Positions 6,312 through 13,428 of a DNA stretch of 16,960 nucleotides are shown piece by piece (position 1 is the stretch's first letter; each line of letters opens with the position of its first letter). This DNA comes from Syntrophaceae bacterium UBA5761. Lineage in GTDB: Bacteria; Desulfobacterota; Syntrophia; Syntrophales; UBA4778. The position numbers and the translations under genes are program-made. Below the pieces are notes generated by a model that was not told the origin of the DNA, did no database searches, and saw nothing but the letters and a program-made list of their open reading frames with translations. The stretch is from NCBI GenBank assembly GCA_002418885.1, contig DIEZ01000008.1, positions 1-16,960 on the forward strand. Reading direction: 5' to 3'.

Positions 6312-7064
6312 CTACTTACGGAACTCTTGCAGCCTTTCATTCGTGTCTCTGATCTCGAAATGCATTTCTTCTTCGAGTTTCCAGCCCTCCGCTTCGGTCA
6401 GGGCAATTCCTTTGTTGTACAGGGTTTTTATGGCGGCGATTGCGTCGGCACTGTTTTTCATGATGTCCTCTGCCAGGGATTCGACCTCTTGTCTCAATCT
6501 ATCTGCGGGAACGACTCTGTTCACAAGGCCTATCTCCTCCGCTTCCCTTGCCGAGAAGAGCCTTCCCGTGAACGAAAGCTCCTTTGCCTTCATCAATCCT
6601 ACCCGCCGCGGGAATGTTTGGCTTAAGCCCCAACTCGGCCGGAGTCCCCAGCGTGCATGGGTATCACCGAACCGGGCATTTTCGGAGGCGACGATGAGGT
6701 CAAAATTGATACTCAACTCCAGCCCCCCCGTGATACAGGCCCCGTTGACCATCGCGATCACCGGTTTTGAGAGATTCTTAACAGTGTTTATGAGCGCCTT
6801 TGCGGGGATGTCGACGATAGGCCCCACTTCACCCTTTTCGAGCTTACTGGTTCCTAACACCTTCAGGTCCAGTCCCGTACAGTAAGCCTTGCCGGCACCC
6901 GTTACGACGACTACCCTGACCTCATCGTCCTGTCCGGCCAAGACCATGGCTTCCCTCAACTCTTCGAGCATCTCGGGCGTGAGCGCATTCATCGCCTCGG
7001 GGCGATTCAGCGTCACCCAGAAAATCCCGCCCTGCTTTTCACAGATGATCTGCGTAAATGACAT
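6312..7064 (-). CDS. Enoyl-CoA hydratase/isomerase (crotonase) family protein
   Basis: A 250-residue crotonase-fold protein of normal length. VTLNRPEAMNALT near 17-29 is the N-terminal family signature. GLDL at 64-67 and GACITGGLELSI at 108-119 form the CoA and oxyanion-hole region, and the C-terminal helices end in RLQEFRK. Glu116 matches the first catalytic glutamate of enoyl-CoA hydratase (Glu144 in the rat enzyme). The second (Glu164) falls in FGDTHARWG, where the residue is His136. Hydration of a 2-enoyl-CoA by the textbook two-glutamate mechanism is thus doubtful; isomerase, hydrolase or ring-chemistry activities are possible. ATG 7064 was chosen over GTG 7067 because AAGGAGG (7071-7077) is then 6 bases away. 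It lies 186 bases before the outer-membrane gene on the same strand and could act on crotonyl-CoA-like compounds, though nothing proves a link to abfD. Confidence 0.88.
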   Translation of the reverse strand: MSFTQIICEKQGGIFWVTLNRPEAMNALTPEMLEELREAMVLAGQDDEVRVVVVTGAGKAYCTGLDLKVLGTSKLEKGEVGPIVDIPAKALINTVKNLSKPVIAMVNGACITGGLELSINFDLIVASENARFGDTHARWGLRPSWGLSQTFPRRVGLMKAKELSFTGRLFSAREAEEIGLVNRVVPADRLRQEVESLAEDIMKNSADAIAAIKTLYNKGIALTEAEGWKLEEEMHFEIRDTNERLQEFRK

Positions 7065-7169
7065 CACTTGCCTCCTTTCGGAAAGAAGTTGATTGACGTT
7101 GAGGCATTACACATATCCAGTCAGTATCGGTCAAGGGTTTTTTAGGCAACGGGGGTGTTTCAGTTTTTC

Positions 7170-7198
7170 TTGACATATCCCCCTTCCGGTGACATATA
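7170..7198 (+). promoter_or_regulatory. Candidate promoter/operator of the arsR-like gene
   Basis: TTGACA at 7170-7175 has a weak -10 candidate CATATA at 7193-7198 (17-base spacer). The octamer TGACATAT occurs twice, at 7171-7178 and 7190-7197, so one copy overlaps each promoter box, as expected of a self-regulated ArsR-type operator. The AT-rich -10 is poor and no footprint is known. Confidence 0.35.
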
Positions 7199-7225
7199 GC
7201 CAATCAGTAATATGAGGTGATGGGA

Positions 7226-7588
7226 ATGAAGGACTTCATCAAAGTGACAAAGGCCCTGTCCGACCCCAACCGCGTCAAAATCATCAAGATGCTGCAGAAA
7301 AAGGAGATGTGTGTCTGCGAGCTCCAGGCGGCGCTGGACATCGCCCAACCGACCGTTTCCAAGCACCTGAAAGTCCTCGAGGATGCGGGACTCGTCTCCT
7401 TCAGCAAAGACGGCCTCTGGGTCAACTATAGGCTCGCCGACGGGAAGGAAAGTCCGTATGCCGCGACTCTTCTGGGGAATCTGAGACACTGGCTCGAGGA
7501 TGACCCCCAGATTGTGAAATTGGTCTGCAAGCTCCCCGGCATCAGGCGGGAGGAGATCAAAAAGAGGCAATATATTTTTCCCCCTTGA
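7226..7588 (+). CDS. ArsR/SmtB-family metalloregulator
   Basis: A 120-residue winged-helix repressor. ALSDPNRVKIIKML at 10-23 is the family opening helix. ELQAALDIAQPTVSKHLKVLEDAGLV at 32-57 is the helix-turn-helix, and the wing FSKDGLWVNYRL follows. Cys29 and Cys31 form CVCE at the start of the recognition region, like the CVCDLC site of arsenite-sensing ArsR, but the third cysteine (position 34) is a glutamine. Another Cys lies near the C-terminus (KLVCKLPG). ATG 7226 is preferred because GAGG (7214-7217) is 8 bases before it; upstream GTG and ATG codons lie too close. The gene leads an ArsP-type permease and a thioredoxin-like gene, so it most likely represses that cassette and releases on binding trivalent (organo)arsenic. 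Which ligand it senses is inferred. Confidence 0.9.
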   Translation: MKDFIKVTKALSDPNRVKIIKMLQKKEMCVCELQAALDIAQPTVSKHLKVLEDAGLVSFSKDGLWVNYRLADGKESPYAATLLGNLRHWLEDDPQIVKLVCKLPGIRREEIKKRQYIFPP

Positions 7589-7635
7589 GTATATTGCCAA
7601 ATGGCACAATATGAATCGGATAAGGTTGTTCTATC

Positions 7636-8685
7636 ATGATTGAGGAATTGGTCGTCGCCGGTCTTCTGGCAATCAAGGATTATGTTGCGACCCATGTCCT
7701 GACCTGCCTCGTCCCTGCCTTTCTGCTCGCCGGCGCGATGGTGGCATTCATCAACCAGGAAGCAATACTGGACCACCTCGGAGAAAGGGCGAACAAGCTT
7801 AAATCTTTTTCCATGGCGGCGCTTGCCAGTTTTTTTGTGGCCGCCTGTTCCTGCACGGTCATCCCTGTTTCAAGCGGCCTTTATTACAGCGGCGCGGCCA
7901 TCGGCGTCGCCTTCATAATCCTGTGGGTTGCACCCTCGGCGAATATTCTCTCCCTCATCTACACGGGGAATATCCTGGGTGGAGAGATGGTAATCGCGAG
8001 GGTTGTCGCCGCCCTTTTCATGGCCTTTATCGTCGGGTGGGTCATGACATATGCCTTCAGGAACGAGAAAAGGGAGATTGCGGATTATGGAGGAGCACAG
8101 GCTCAAGGAGGAGTCATCGCCCGGAGGCACCTTATCCTCATGGTCCTGATCCTCCTTTCCCTGCTGTTGCCCAATTACGTCGTGCAGACAGCAGGGTCGT
8201 ACCTGTATAAAGTCACTGTGTGGCTCGCGGCGACGGCGGTAGCGTCGGTGTATACTTGGAAGGCATTGACGACTGAGGAAATCCAAAGCTTCCTGAGAGA
8301 GTCATGGTGGTTCGTCAAGCTCATCTTCCCGCTGCTTCTCGTCGGAGTCTTTCTTGTCGGCGTTCTCGGGAAGCTCCTGCCCGAAGACTGGATCAAGGAC
8401 TGGCTGGGGGGTAACGGCATGGCGGCTTCTTTTTTCGCCACCCTTATCGGTGCGGTCAGTTATTTTGCCACTATGACGGAGGCGCCTTTTGTCGATACGT
8501 TGATGAAGCTCGGGATGGGAAGGGGACCGGCGCTCGCGTTGCTCCTGACGGGGCCGGGTTTGAGTCTGCCCAACTGGATAGCCATCGCCCGGGTCTTCGG
8601 GATAAAAAAATCTTTTGTTTATGTCATAACCATAATCATGGTGGGAACCTTCGTGGGATGGTTCTTCGGAAATTATATTCTTTAA
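7636..8685 (+). CDS. arsP: ArsP-type permease (PF03773 family), probable organoarsenical exporter
   Basis: A 349-residue integral membrane protein with about eight hydrophobic segments in two groups and a charged central loop (about 140-170). The strongest signature is the cysteine-bearing stretch AACSCTVIPVSSGLYYSGA followed by WVAPSANILSLIYTGNILGG, diagnostic of the permease family that includes Campylobacter ArsP. The second half has a matching MTEAPFVDTLMKLGMGRGPALALLLTGPGLSLPNW motif, reflecting the internal duplication. ArsP exports trivalent methylated or aromatic arsenicals across the inner membrane; many relatives have no tested substrate. The SD (AAGG at 7622-7625) is modest, about 10 bases before ATG 7636, and the gene starts 47 bases after arsR. 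It is followed by a small redox protein after 16 bases. Permease identity is firm; arsenic specificity rests on the neighbours. Confidence 0.85.
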   Translation: MIEELVVAGLLAIKDYVATHVLTCLVPAFLLAGAMVAFINQEAILDHLGERANKLKSFSMAALASFFVAACSCTVIPVSSGLYYSGAAIGVAFIILWVAPSANILSLIYTGNILGGEMVIARVVAALFMAFIVGWVMTYAFRNEKREIADYGGAQAQGGVIARRHLILMVLILLSLLLPNYVVQTAGSYLYKVTVWLAATAVASVYTWKALTTEEIQSFLRESWWFVKLIFPLLLVGVFLVGVLGKLLPEDWIKDWLGGNGMAASFFATLIGAVSYFATMTEAPFVDTLMKLGMGRGPALALLLTGPGLSLPNWIAIARVFGIKKSFVYVITIIMVGTFVGWFFGNYIL

Positions 8686-8701
8686 GTGAGGAGGTAAGAC
8701 C

Positions 8702-8941
8702 ATGAAGATTCAAGTATGCGGACCCGGCTGCGCAAGGTGTGTTGCGACGGAAAAGAACGTCATCGATGCCTGCGCCGCCCTGAACCTTGCTGCCGATGTC
8801 TCTCACGTATTCGATGTCGCGGAATTCCGTAAACTGGGCGTCCGGGTCACTCCGGCCGTCCTCGTGGACGGGAAAATCGTCGTCTCGGGGAAGATACCGA
8901 CGGTGGAAGAGCTGAAGAAGATTCTGTCCGAAGCAAAGTAG
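8702..8941 (+). CDS. Small thioredoxin-like redox protein (TM0996/MTH895 type)
   Basis: A 79-residue thioredoxin-fold protein without a signal peptide. The active-site segment is VCGPGCARCVATEKNV, giving Cys6, Cys10 and Cys13; the CxxC pair Cys10-Cys13 occupies the thioredoxin position at the start of the first helix. The cis-proline loop is VRVTPAVLVDGK, and GKIPTVEELKKIL closes the fold. This subgroup (redox-active disulfide protein 2) is often encoded beside PF03773 permeases, where it is assumed to pass electrons or handle the metalloid. GGAGGT at 8691-8696 gives a clear SD, 5-6 bases before ATG, so expression is probably stronger than that of the permease. It is the third member of the arsR-arsP-thioredoxin cassette. 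Confidence 0.88.
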   Translation: MKIQVCGPGCARCVATEKNVIDACAALNLAADVSHVFDVAEFRKLGVRVTPAVLVDGKIVVSGKIPTVEELKKILSEAK

Positions 8942-8979
8942 ACCCGTCATAATAAGAGACCTGAAGGATGAGAAAGGGG

Positions 8980-9013
8980 CCGTTTCTGCGAACGAAGCGT
9001 TTGCGGAAAACGG
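8980..9013 (+). other. Imperfect long hairpin between redox gene and UPF0016 gene
   Basis: CCGTTTCTGCGAAC (8980-8993) pairs with GTTTGCGGAAAACGG (8999-9013) around GAAGC, giving 14 pairs with two G-U wobbles and one bulged A. Only three Ts follow, so it is a weak terminator at best. It could be a read-through attenuator after the arsenic cassette, or leader structure of the next gene. Confidence 0.45.
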
Positions 9014-9058
9014 TTTACCGGCTGCACGGGGCGGACTCTACCAAAAAGGGGTACAAAG

Positions 9059-9331
9059 ATGGACATGAAAGTACTGGCTACAGTTTTTTTCTCTGTATTC
9101 ATCGCCGAGCTGGGCGACAAGACACAACTCGCCACATTGGCGTTCGCCGCCGACAAGGAAGTGAGCAAACTCACGGTGTTTCTCGGCGCATCGCTTGCAT
9201 TGGTCGTCGCCGCGGGTATCGGAGTCTTGGCAGGCGGCTTCGTCGCCCAGCACGTCAGCGAGAGATACCTTCACTACGCAGCGGGGCTTATTTTTACCGC
9301 TATAGGGATTTTTACCCTGATAAGGGCATAG
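9059..9331 (+). CDS. UPF0016/Gdt1-family half-size membrane protein
   Basis: A 90-residue membrane protein with three hydrophobic helices. The first carries FIAELGDKTQLATLAFA, the E-x-G-D-K-[TS] signature of the UPF0016 (Gdt1/TMEM165/MntX) family of Mn2+, Ca2+ or H+ exchangers. Full members have two such halves in about 190-220 residues; this is one half only, ending FTLIRA before a stop. Half-size members exist in bacteria, usually as pairs of small genes that make hetero- or homodimers, but no second copy lies in the window. The stop is clean and no second half is visible in other frames downstream before glmM. An SD-like GGGG (9048-9051) lies 7 bases before ATG 9059; ATG 9065 is also possible. 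Its substrate is likely a divalent cation, unproven. Confidence 0.85.
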   Translation: MDMKVLATVFFSVFIAELGDKTQLATLAFAADKEVSKLTVFLGASLALVVAAGIGVLAGGFVAQHVSERYLHYAAGLIFTAIGIFTLIRA

Positions 9332-9387
9332 AAAAACCGTTCGTTTCCGGTCCGCGGTCGATTGGCTTCCAGAGATACGGCAGGGGC

Positions 9388-10737
9388 TTACTTCAATGCC
9401 TCTTCGATAGCCGAGGCGATCCGTTTCGCCATGGCGGAAATGACTTTTTCCGACGGGCCTTCCACCATGACACGGCACATCCGCTGGGTTCCGGAAAATC
9501 TCACGAGGATTCTTCCCCGACCCCGAAGTTTGTTCTCGGCCTCATCGATAACCTTTTTTATCGATGGAATCTTGTCGAGGTCTTTTTCCCTTGTAATGGG
9601 GGTGTTGACGATTACCTGCGGCAGGGTTGTCATTATGCCGGCGAGCTTGGACAGCCGTTCTCCCCTTTCCTTCATGACGGCGAGCACTTGGAGGGCGGAC
9701 AGGATTCCATCGCCCGTCGTGGAGTGGTCGAAAAATATCAGGTGGCCTGATTGCTCGCCGCCGAGATTGAACCCTCCCCGTAACATTTCCTCAAGGATAT
9801 AGCGGTCGCCGACCTGGGTCTTGACGACGTGAATCCCCTCTCTCTTCATGGCGATGTCGAAACCCATGTTGCTCATGACCGTCGCGACGACTGTGTCTTT
9901 TTTCAGGGCATTCTTGGCCTTCATGTCGAGGGCACAGACGGCCATTATGTGGTCGCCGTCGACCTTCCTGCCCTTTTCGTCCGAGAAAATCACCCGGTCG
10001 GCGTCGCCGTCGAGGGCGATCCCTGCGTCGGCTCCGTGTTTCCTGACCGCCGCGCAGACGACTTCGGGGTGCATGGCACCACAGTCAAGATTGATATTAC
10101 GGCCGTTGGGCTGGGTCCCGACGGGGATCACCTCTGCGCCCAATTCCTCGAAGACGAGGGGGGCGACCTTGTAGGCGGCGCCGTTGGCACAGTCCACTAC
10201 GATCTTCATGCCGTCGAGGGTCATCTTGCGCGGGAAGGTATTCTTCAGGTAGGCGATGTACCGGCCTTCAGCATTGTCTATCGTCACGACCCGACCGACA
10301 TCACCCCCGGTGGGGAGGTCCTCTTCGCCCACTTCCGAAAAGACGAGCCGCTCGACCTCCTCTTCCATCTCGTCAGGCAGCTTGAACCCATCGCCGGAAA
10401 AGACCTTGATGCCGTTGTCCTGAAACGGGTTGTGGGAGGCCGAGATCATCACCCCGGCATCGGCCCTCATGTTGACAGTCAGGAATGAAACTGCGGGCGT
10501 CGGCAAAGGACCCACCGTTAGGGCGTCGACGCCCATGGAGCAGATGCCCGAAACGAGGGCACTTTCGATCATCGAGCCGGAAAGACGGGTGTCTCTCCCC
10601 ACGAGTATTTTGTGCCTTCTGCCCCTGTTCTTGAAAATACGGGCCGTCGCCCTTCCTATCTTCATGACCGTTTCGACGGTCATGGGATAGACATTGGCCA
10701 AACCTCTTGTGCCGTCCGTACCGAAAAGCTTCCTCAT
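9388..10737 (-). CDS. glmM: Phosphoglucosamine mutase
   Basis: A 449-residue phosphohexomutase that interconverts glucosamine-6-phosphate and glucosamine-1-phosphate on the way to UDP-GlcNAc, hence peptidoglycan and LPS. It opens with [12 protein letters not shown] as GlmM proteins do. ISASHNP has the phosphorylated serine at Ser101 (Ser102 in E. coli), LDGDADR binds Mg2+, and GEQSGH is the sugar loop. The C-terminal phosphate loop reads [15 protein letters not shown], where the usual form is R-x-SGTEP; Glu-Pro is replaced by Gln-Arg. I start at ATG 10737 because the family begins MRK, although a TTG lies three codons upstream. The SD is weak. The gene stands alone, convergent with the UPF0016 gene and divergent from the TPR gene. 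Confidence 0.96.
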   Translation of the reverse strand: MRKLFGTDGTRGLANVYPMTVETVMKIGRATARIFKNRGRRHKILVGRDTRLSGSMIESALVSGICSMGVDALTVGPLPTPAVSFLTVNMRADAGVMISASHNPFQDNGIKVFSGDGFKLPDEMEEEVERLVFSEVGEEDLPTGGDVGRVVTIDNAEGRYIAYLKNTFPRKMTLDGMKIVVDCANGAAYKVAPLVFEELGAEVIPVGTQPNGRNINLDCGAMHPEVVCAAVRKHGADAGIALDGDADRVIFSDEKGRKVDGDHIMAVCALDMKAKNALKKDTVVATVMSNMGFDIAMKREGIHVVKTQVGDRYILEEMLRGGFNLGGEQSGHLIFFDHSTTGDGILSALQVLAVMKERGERLSKLAGIMTTLPQVIVNTPITREKDLDKIPSIKKVIDEAENKLRGRGRILVRFSGTQRMCRVMVEGPSEKVISAMAKRIASAIEEALK

Positions 10738-10778
10738 GGCACCCAATCCCTGTCTTCTCTAAACCACCGGTCGCATCT

Positions 10779-10805
10779 ATTATCTTTTCGCATCTTCTTT
10801 GTCAA
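10779..10805 (-). promoter_or_regulatory. Candidate sigma-70 promoter for glmM
   Basis: On the minus strand, TTGACA (10805-10800) is followed after 15 bases by GATAAT (10784-10779), a 5 of 6 match to TATAAT. The spacer is shorter than the usual 16-18, so strength is uncertain. It lies about 40 bases ahead of the glmM start, the right distance for a leader. Confidence 0.45.
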
Positions 10806-10843
10806 CAAGGCGCAGAAGGTAATTTTGGGGTCGCCGTTCTCCC

Positions 10844-10872
10844 TTGACAGGCAGGATGGGAGACGCGACAAT
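10844..10872 (+). promoter_or_regulatory. Candidate sigma-70 promoter for the TPR gene
   Basis: A consensus TTGACA (10844-10849), a 17-base spacer and GACAAT (10867-10872), which matches TATAAT at four positions. Transcription would start near 10879, about 45 bases before the ATG. It may also drive queDEC by read-through. Confidence 0.5.
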
Positions 10873-10923
10873 ACAGCGAAGACAAGTCTCCAAGGTCCGC
10901 TTTGAAACGGCCTGGTACATGCG

Positions 10924-12306
10924 ATGCCAAAGATTATAAAAATACTGTCGTTATTTCTCCTCATTGCGTCATCCTCTTTTTCTTTTGTGTATGCCAAAGA
11001 GGGGGCATTTACGGCCGGATACGAATACACGGCGGGAAAGTTGGACGGTAGGGCGACAGCGCGGGCACTCGCGTTGGAAGGCGTTAAGGACCGCCTCTGG
11101 CGAGAGCTGTGGGACGACCTCGAAAAACTCGTCAGGGTAAGACAGTTGAACCTCACCGCCGAGCAGGCGGCCGCCGTCGTCCCGTCCCTCGCAGAGGTCC
11201 GGGTGGTAGACGAAAAGTGGGACGGCAGGACATACAGGGTCGAGGCCGAGCTTTACGTGGGCAACCACGACGACCTTCAACAATCCCTCCTGATCTTGAG
11301 CAAGGATAAGACCTGGCTCAAGGAGCTTACAGAGAACAGGAAAAGACGGGAAGATGTCCTGGGGCGAATGGCCGTCCTCAACGCAGAGGCAGCGGCAGCA
11401 CCGGGAGAGGCGAAGAAAGGTCTCATCGGGAAGTACCGCCTCCTTGCGCGGCGGATCACCGAATCGGTCTCGATGCTCAAGGGCTTCATTGCCGAACGGT
11501 CGGGTAAGTGGCGGGAAGCAAAGAAGGCTTATGACGAGGCGCTGAAGCTGAACACCCGGAACGATTCGGCACTTTACCGTCGGGGGATCGCCCTGTCGAA
11601 GCTGGGGATGAGAAGCGAGGCGCTCCGCGATTTCAGCGAGGTTTTGAAGACCGACCCCAAATGCGATTCGGCCCTGTACATGCGGGGCATCGTCTATGCC
11701 CGGATGGGCAAATACCGGCAGGCCGCGGCCGACCTTTCGGGCGCTATCGAAATCAATGACGGGTTTGCCCACGCATACTACCAGCGGGCACTCGTCCATG
11801 ACCGCCTCGGGAAGACCGCGGAGGCCGTCATGGACCTGACACACGCCATCGAGCTGAACGGGGAAAATCCCCAATTTTATCTGACTCGAAGCGCCCTCCT
11901 TGAGAAACTCGGCCGACGCACGGAGGCCTCTCAGGACCTCGCAAGGGCCGTCAAACTCGACCAGAAGCATGAGTTGAGCGCAGCCGTCACACCGGAGGGA
12001 TCCGCTAACGAAAGCCCGACGACCGGGGATTTCATCGGGGCCGTCGCCAAAAATCCGGCCGACGGCATGGCCTATTACCGACGTGGCATGCTCTACGACA
12101 CCATCGGTGATTACTTTTCTGCCGTCAGTGCCTTCAATAAGGCCATCGAGCTGAACCCGAAGGACGCGGCGTCCTATTTCATGCGCGGCGTAACCTATGG
12201 TATGGTCGACCTGTCCTACGATTCCCTGAAAGACATCCGCGTGTCGGCAAGGCTCGGCTATAAACCGGCCCGGGAGTACATGAGCGCCCGGGGCCTCATG
12301 TGGTGA
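10924..12306 (+). CDS. Secreted tetratricopeptide-repeat protein
   Basis: A 460-residue protein. Residues 1-24 are a signal peptide ending FVYA before KEGAF. Residues 25-115 form a small alpha/beta domain (DGRATARALALEGVKDRLW, VDEKWDGRTYRVEAELYVG) that recalls domains of exported proteins such as FlgT or LPP20 by pattern only. Next comes a charged helical stretch (about 125-180). From about 185 to 440 run six or seven TPR units with the G-x8-A-x6-A spacing, such as ALYRRGIALSKLGMRSEALR, SALYMRGIVYARMGKYRQAA and MAYYRRGMLYDTIGDYFSAV. One linker (about 350-370) is Ser/Thr/Pro-rich. TPRs bind partner proteins, and the location should be periplasm or outer envelope. No SD precedes ATG 10924. The queD gene follows after about 86 bases. 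Function unknown. Confidence 0.85.
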   Translation: MPKIIKILSLFLLIASSSFSFVYAKEGAFTAGYEYTAGKLDGRATARALALEGVKDRLWRELWDDLEKLVRVRQLNLTAEQAAAVVPSLAEVRVVDEKWDGRTYRVEAELYVGNHDDLQQSLLILSKDKTWLKELTENRKRREDVLGRMAVLNAEAAAAPGEAKKGLIGKYRLLARRITESVSMLKGFIAERSGKWREAKKAYDEALKLNTRNDSALYRRGIALSKLGMRSEALRDFSEVLKTDPKCDSALYMRGIVYARMGKYRQAAADLSGAIEINDGFAHAYYQRALVHDRLGKTAEAVMDLTHAIELNGENPQFYLTRSALLEKLGRRTEASQDLARAVKLDQKHELSAAVTPEGSANESPTTGDFIGAVAKNPADGMAYYRRGMLYDTIGDYFSAVSAFNKAIELNPKDAASYFMRGVTYGMVDLSYDSLKDIRVSARLGYKPAREYMSARGLMW

Positions 12307-12317
12307 ACAACACAGAC

Positions 12318-12352
12318 CCGAGGCAGGAAGACCTTAAGGCTCCCCGCCTCGG
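12318..12352 (+). other. Hairpin in the TPR-queD gap
   Basis: CCGAGGC (12318-12324) and GCCTCGG (12346-12352) pair exactly, and two further G-C pairs are possible inside after one mismatch. The loop contains the palindrome CCTTAAGG. No T-run follows, so it is not a normal terminator. It lies 40 bases ahead of the queD ATG and may be an attenuator or processing site. I do not see a preQ1 riboswitch aptamer. Confidence 0.35.
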
Positions 12353-12392
12353 CAGGCCAACTATGACGAATACATCCAGGACGGGAGAAACT

Positions 12393-12773
12393 ATGGGCGG
12401 GGTTTTTGAAATAAACGTTAAGACGGACTTCTCGGCGGCCCACTGCCTGAGGGGGTACGACGGCGACTGCGAACGGCTCCACGGCCACAACTGGACTGTC
12501 GAACTGTCTGTCAGGTGTCGGAATTTGAATGAGATCGGCATCGGCGTCGACTTCCGGGACGCAAAAAAGGCCTTGAAGGACATCGTCGGCCGACTTGACC
12601 ACAACCACCTCAACGAGTTGCCTGCCTTCCAGAAGGAAAATCCCACCTCGGAGAACATCGCTCGCTTTCTCTACGGCGAACTCTCGCGGAAACTGAACGC
12701 CGACGGGGTGAAGGTTTCGCGGGTCAAGGTTTTCGAGACCCCGGCGGCGGGCGTCTGCTACTGGGAGGAATGA
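12393..12773 (+). CDS. queD: 6-carboxy-5,6,7,8-tetrahydropterin synthase
   Basis: A 126-residue protein of the 6-pyruvoyl-tetrahydropterin synthase fold. It turns 7,8-dihydroneopterin triphosphate into 6-carboxy-tetrahydropterin, the second step to 7-deazaguanine. Zinc ligands are His17 (SAAH) and His30/His32 (LHGHNW), and the catalytic cysteine is Cys26 (CERLHGH). The second active-site group is Asp69-His70 in LDHNHLNE, followed by the NPTSENIA segment (Glu88) of the pterin site. ATG 12393 fits because GGGAG (12383-12387) lies 5 bases before it and the family starts just ahead of a beta strand; ATG 12363 would add a non-conserved tail. Stop and queE start touch, so the two are translationally coupled. 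Confidence 0.93.
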   Translation: MGGVFEINVKTDFSAAHCLRGYDGDCERLHGHNWTVELSVRCRNLNEIGIGVDFRDAKKALKDIVGRLDHNHLNELPAFQKENPTSENIARFLYGELSRKLNADGVKVSRVKVFETPAAGVCYWEE

Positions 12774-13418
12774 TTGCCCCTCAAGGTCAACGAGATATTC
12801 TACAGCATCCAGGGTGAGTCCTCCTATGCCGGGTTTCCCTGCGTCTTCGTGCGCCTTGCGGGTTGTAACCTCCGTTGCTCCTGGTGCGACACAGGATATG
12901 CCCGGGAAGAGGGCGCCCCCATGGACATATGGACGGTCATCGAACGGGTGAAGAGTTACGGGTGCCGCCTCGTCGAAATCACGGGCGGCGAACCCCTTCT
13001 TCAGGAGGAGACGACCGAACTCATCCGCCGCCTCCTCGACGAAGAACTCCAGGTCCTCCTGGAGACGAACGGCAGCATGGACGTGAGCGCGGTGGACAGG
13101 CGTTGCGTTAAGGTCGTCGATGTGAAGTGCCCCTCCAGCGGAGAGAGCGGCCGCAACGACTTCCGCAATCTTGAGCGGTTGACGAAGAAAGACGAAATCA
13201 AGTTCGTCGTCGGCGACCGCGCCGATTATGAGTACGCCTGCGAGGTCCTGCCGCTGATCCGGGAAAGGTGTCCGGGCAGCACGGTCCTTTTCTCACCGCT
13301 CTCGGGCCGGATGGAGCCCCGCAGGCTCGCGGGTTGGGTACTGGAAGACCGACTGTTCGTCAGGCTGCAACTCCAGATCCACAGGGTGTTGTGGCCCGAA
13401 AAAAGCCGCGGTGTTTAA
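12774..13418 (+). CDS. queE: 7-carboxy-7-deazaguanine synthase (radical SAM)
   Basis: A 214-residue radical SAM enzyme that contracts carboxy-tetrahydropterin to 7-carboxy-7-deazaguanine. [12 protein letters not shown] is the N-terminal family motif. CNLRCSWCD holds Cys31, Cys35 and Cys38 of the CxxxCxxC [4Fe-4S] site, ITGGEPLLQ is the SAM-binding motif, and [10 protein letters not shown] is the C-terminal QueE signature. The start codon is an unusual TTG at 12774. It lies directly after the queD stop, and GGGAGG (12763-12768), inside the end of queD, is 5 bases before it, so the start is well supported. No ATG upstream or downstream fits. It must work anaerobically or protected from oxygen, in line with the other genes. 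Confidence 0.95.
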   Translation: MPLKVNEIFYSIQGESSYAGFPCVFVRLAGCNLRCSWCDTGYAREEGAPMDIWTVIERVKSYGCRLVEITGGEPLLQEETTELIRRLLDEELQVLLETNGSMDVSAVDRRCVKVVDVKCPSSGESGRNDFRNLERLTKKDEIKFVVGDRADYEYACEVLPLIRERCPGSTVLFSPLSGRMEPRRLAGWVLEDRLFVRLQLQIHRVLWPEKSRGV

Positions 13419-13428
13419 GGGTGGTCGG

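Noticed and set aside
8942..9058. Manganese (yybP-ykoY) riboswitch ahead of the UPF0016 gene
   Set aside because: The hairpin is there, but the conserved GGGGAGUA-type loop and its partner loop are not found.
9829..10488. 219-residue plus-strand open frame inside glmM
   Set aside because: It is the shadow of glmM on the opposite strand, with no SD and no family motif.
12300..12392. Longer QueD starting at GTG 12300
   Set aside because: The extra 31 residues are unlike the family and cover the hairpin; ATG 12393 has a proper SD.
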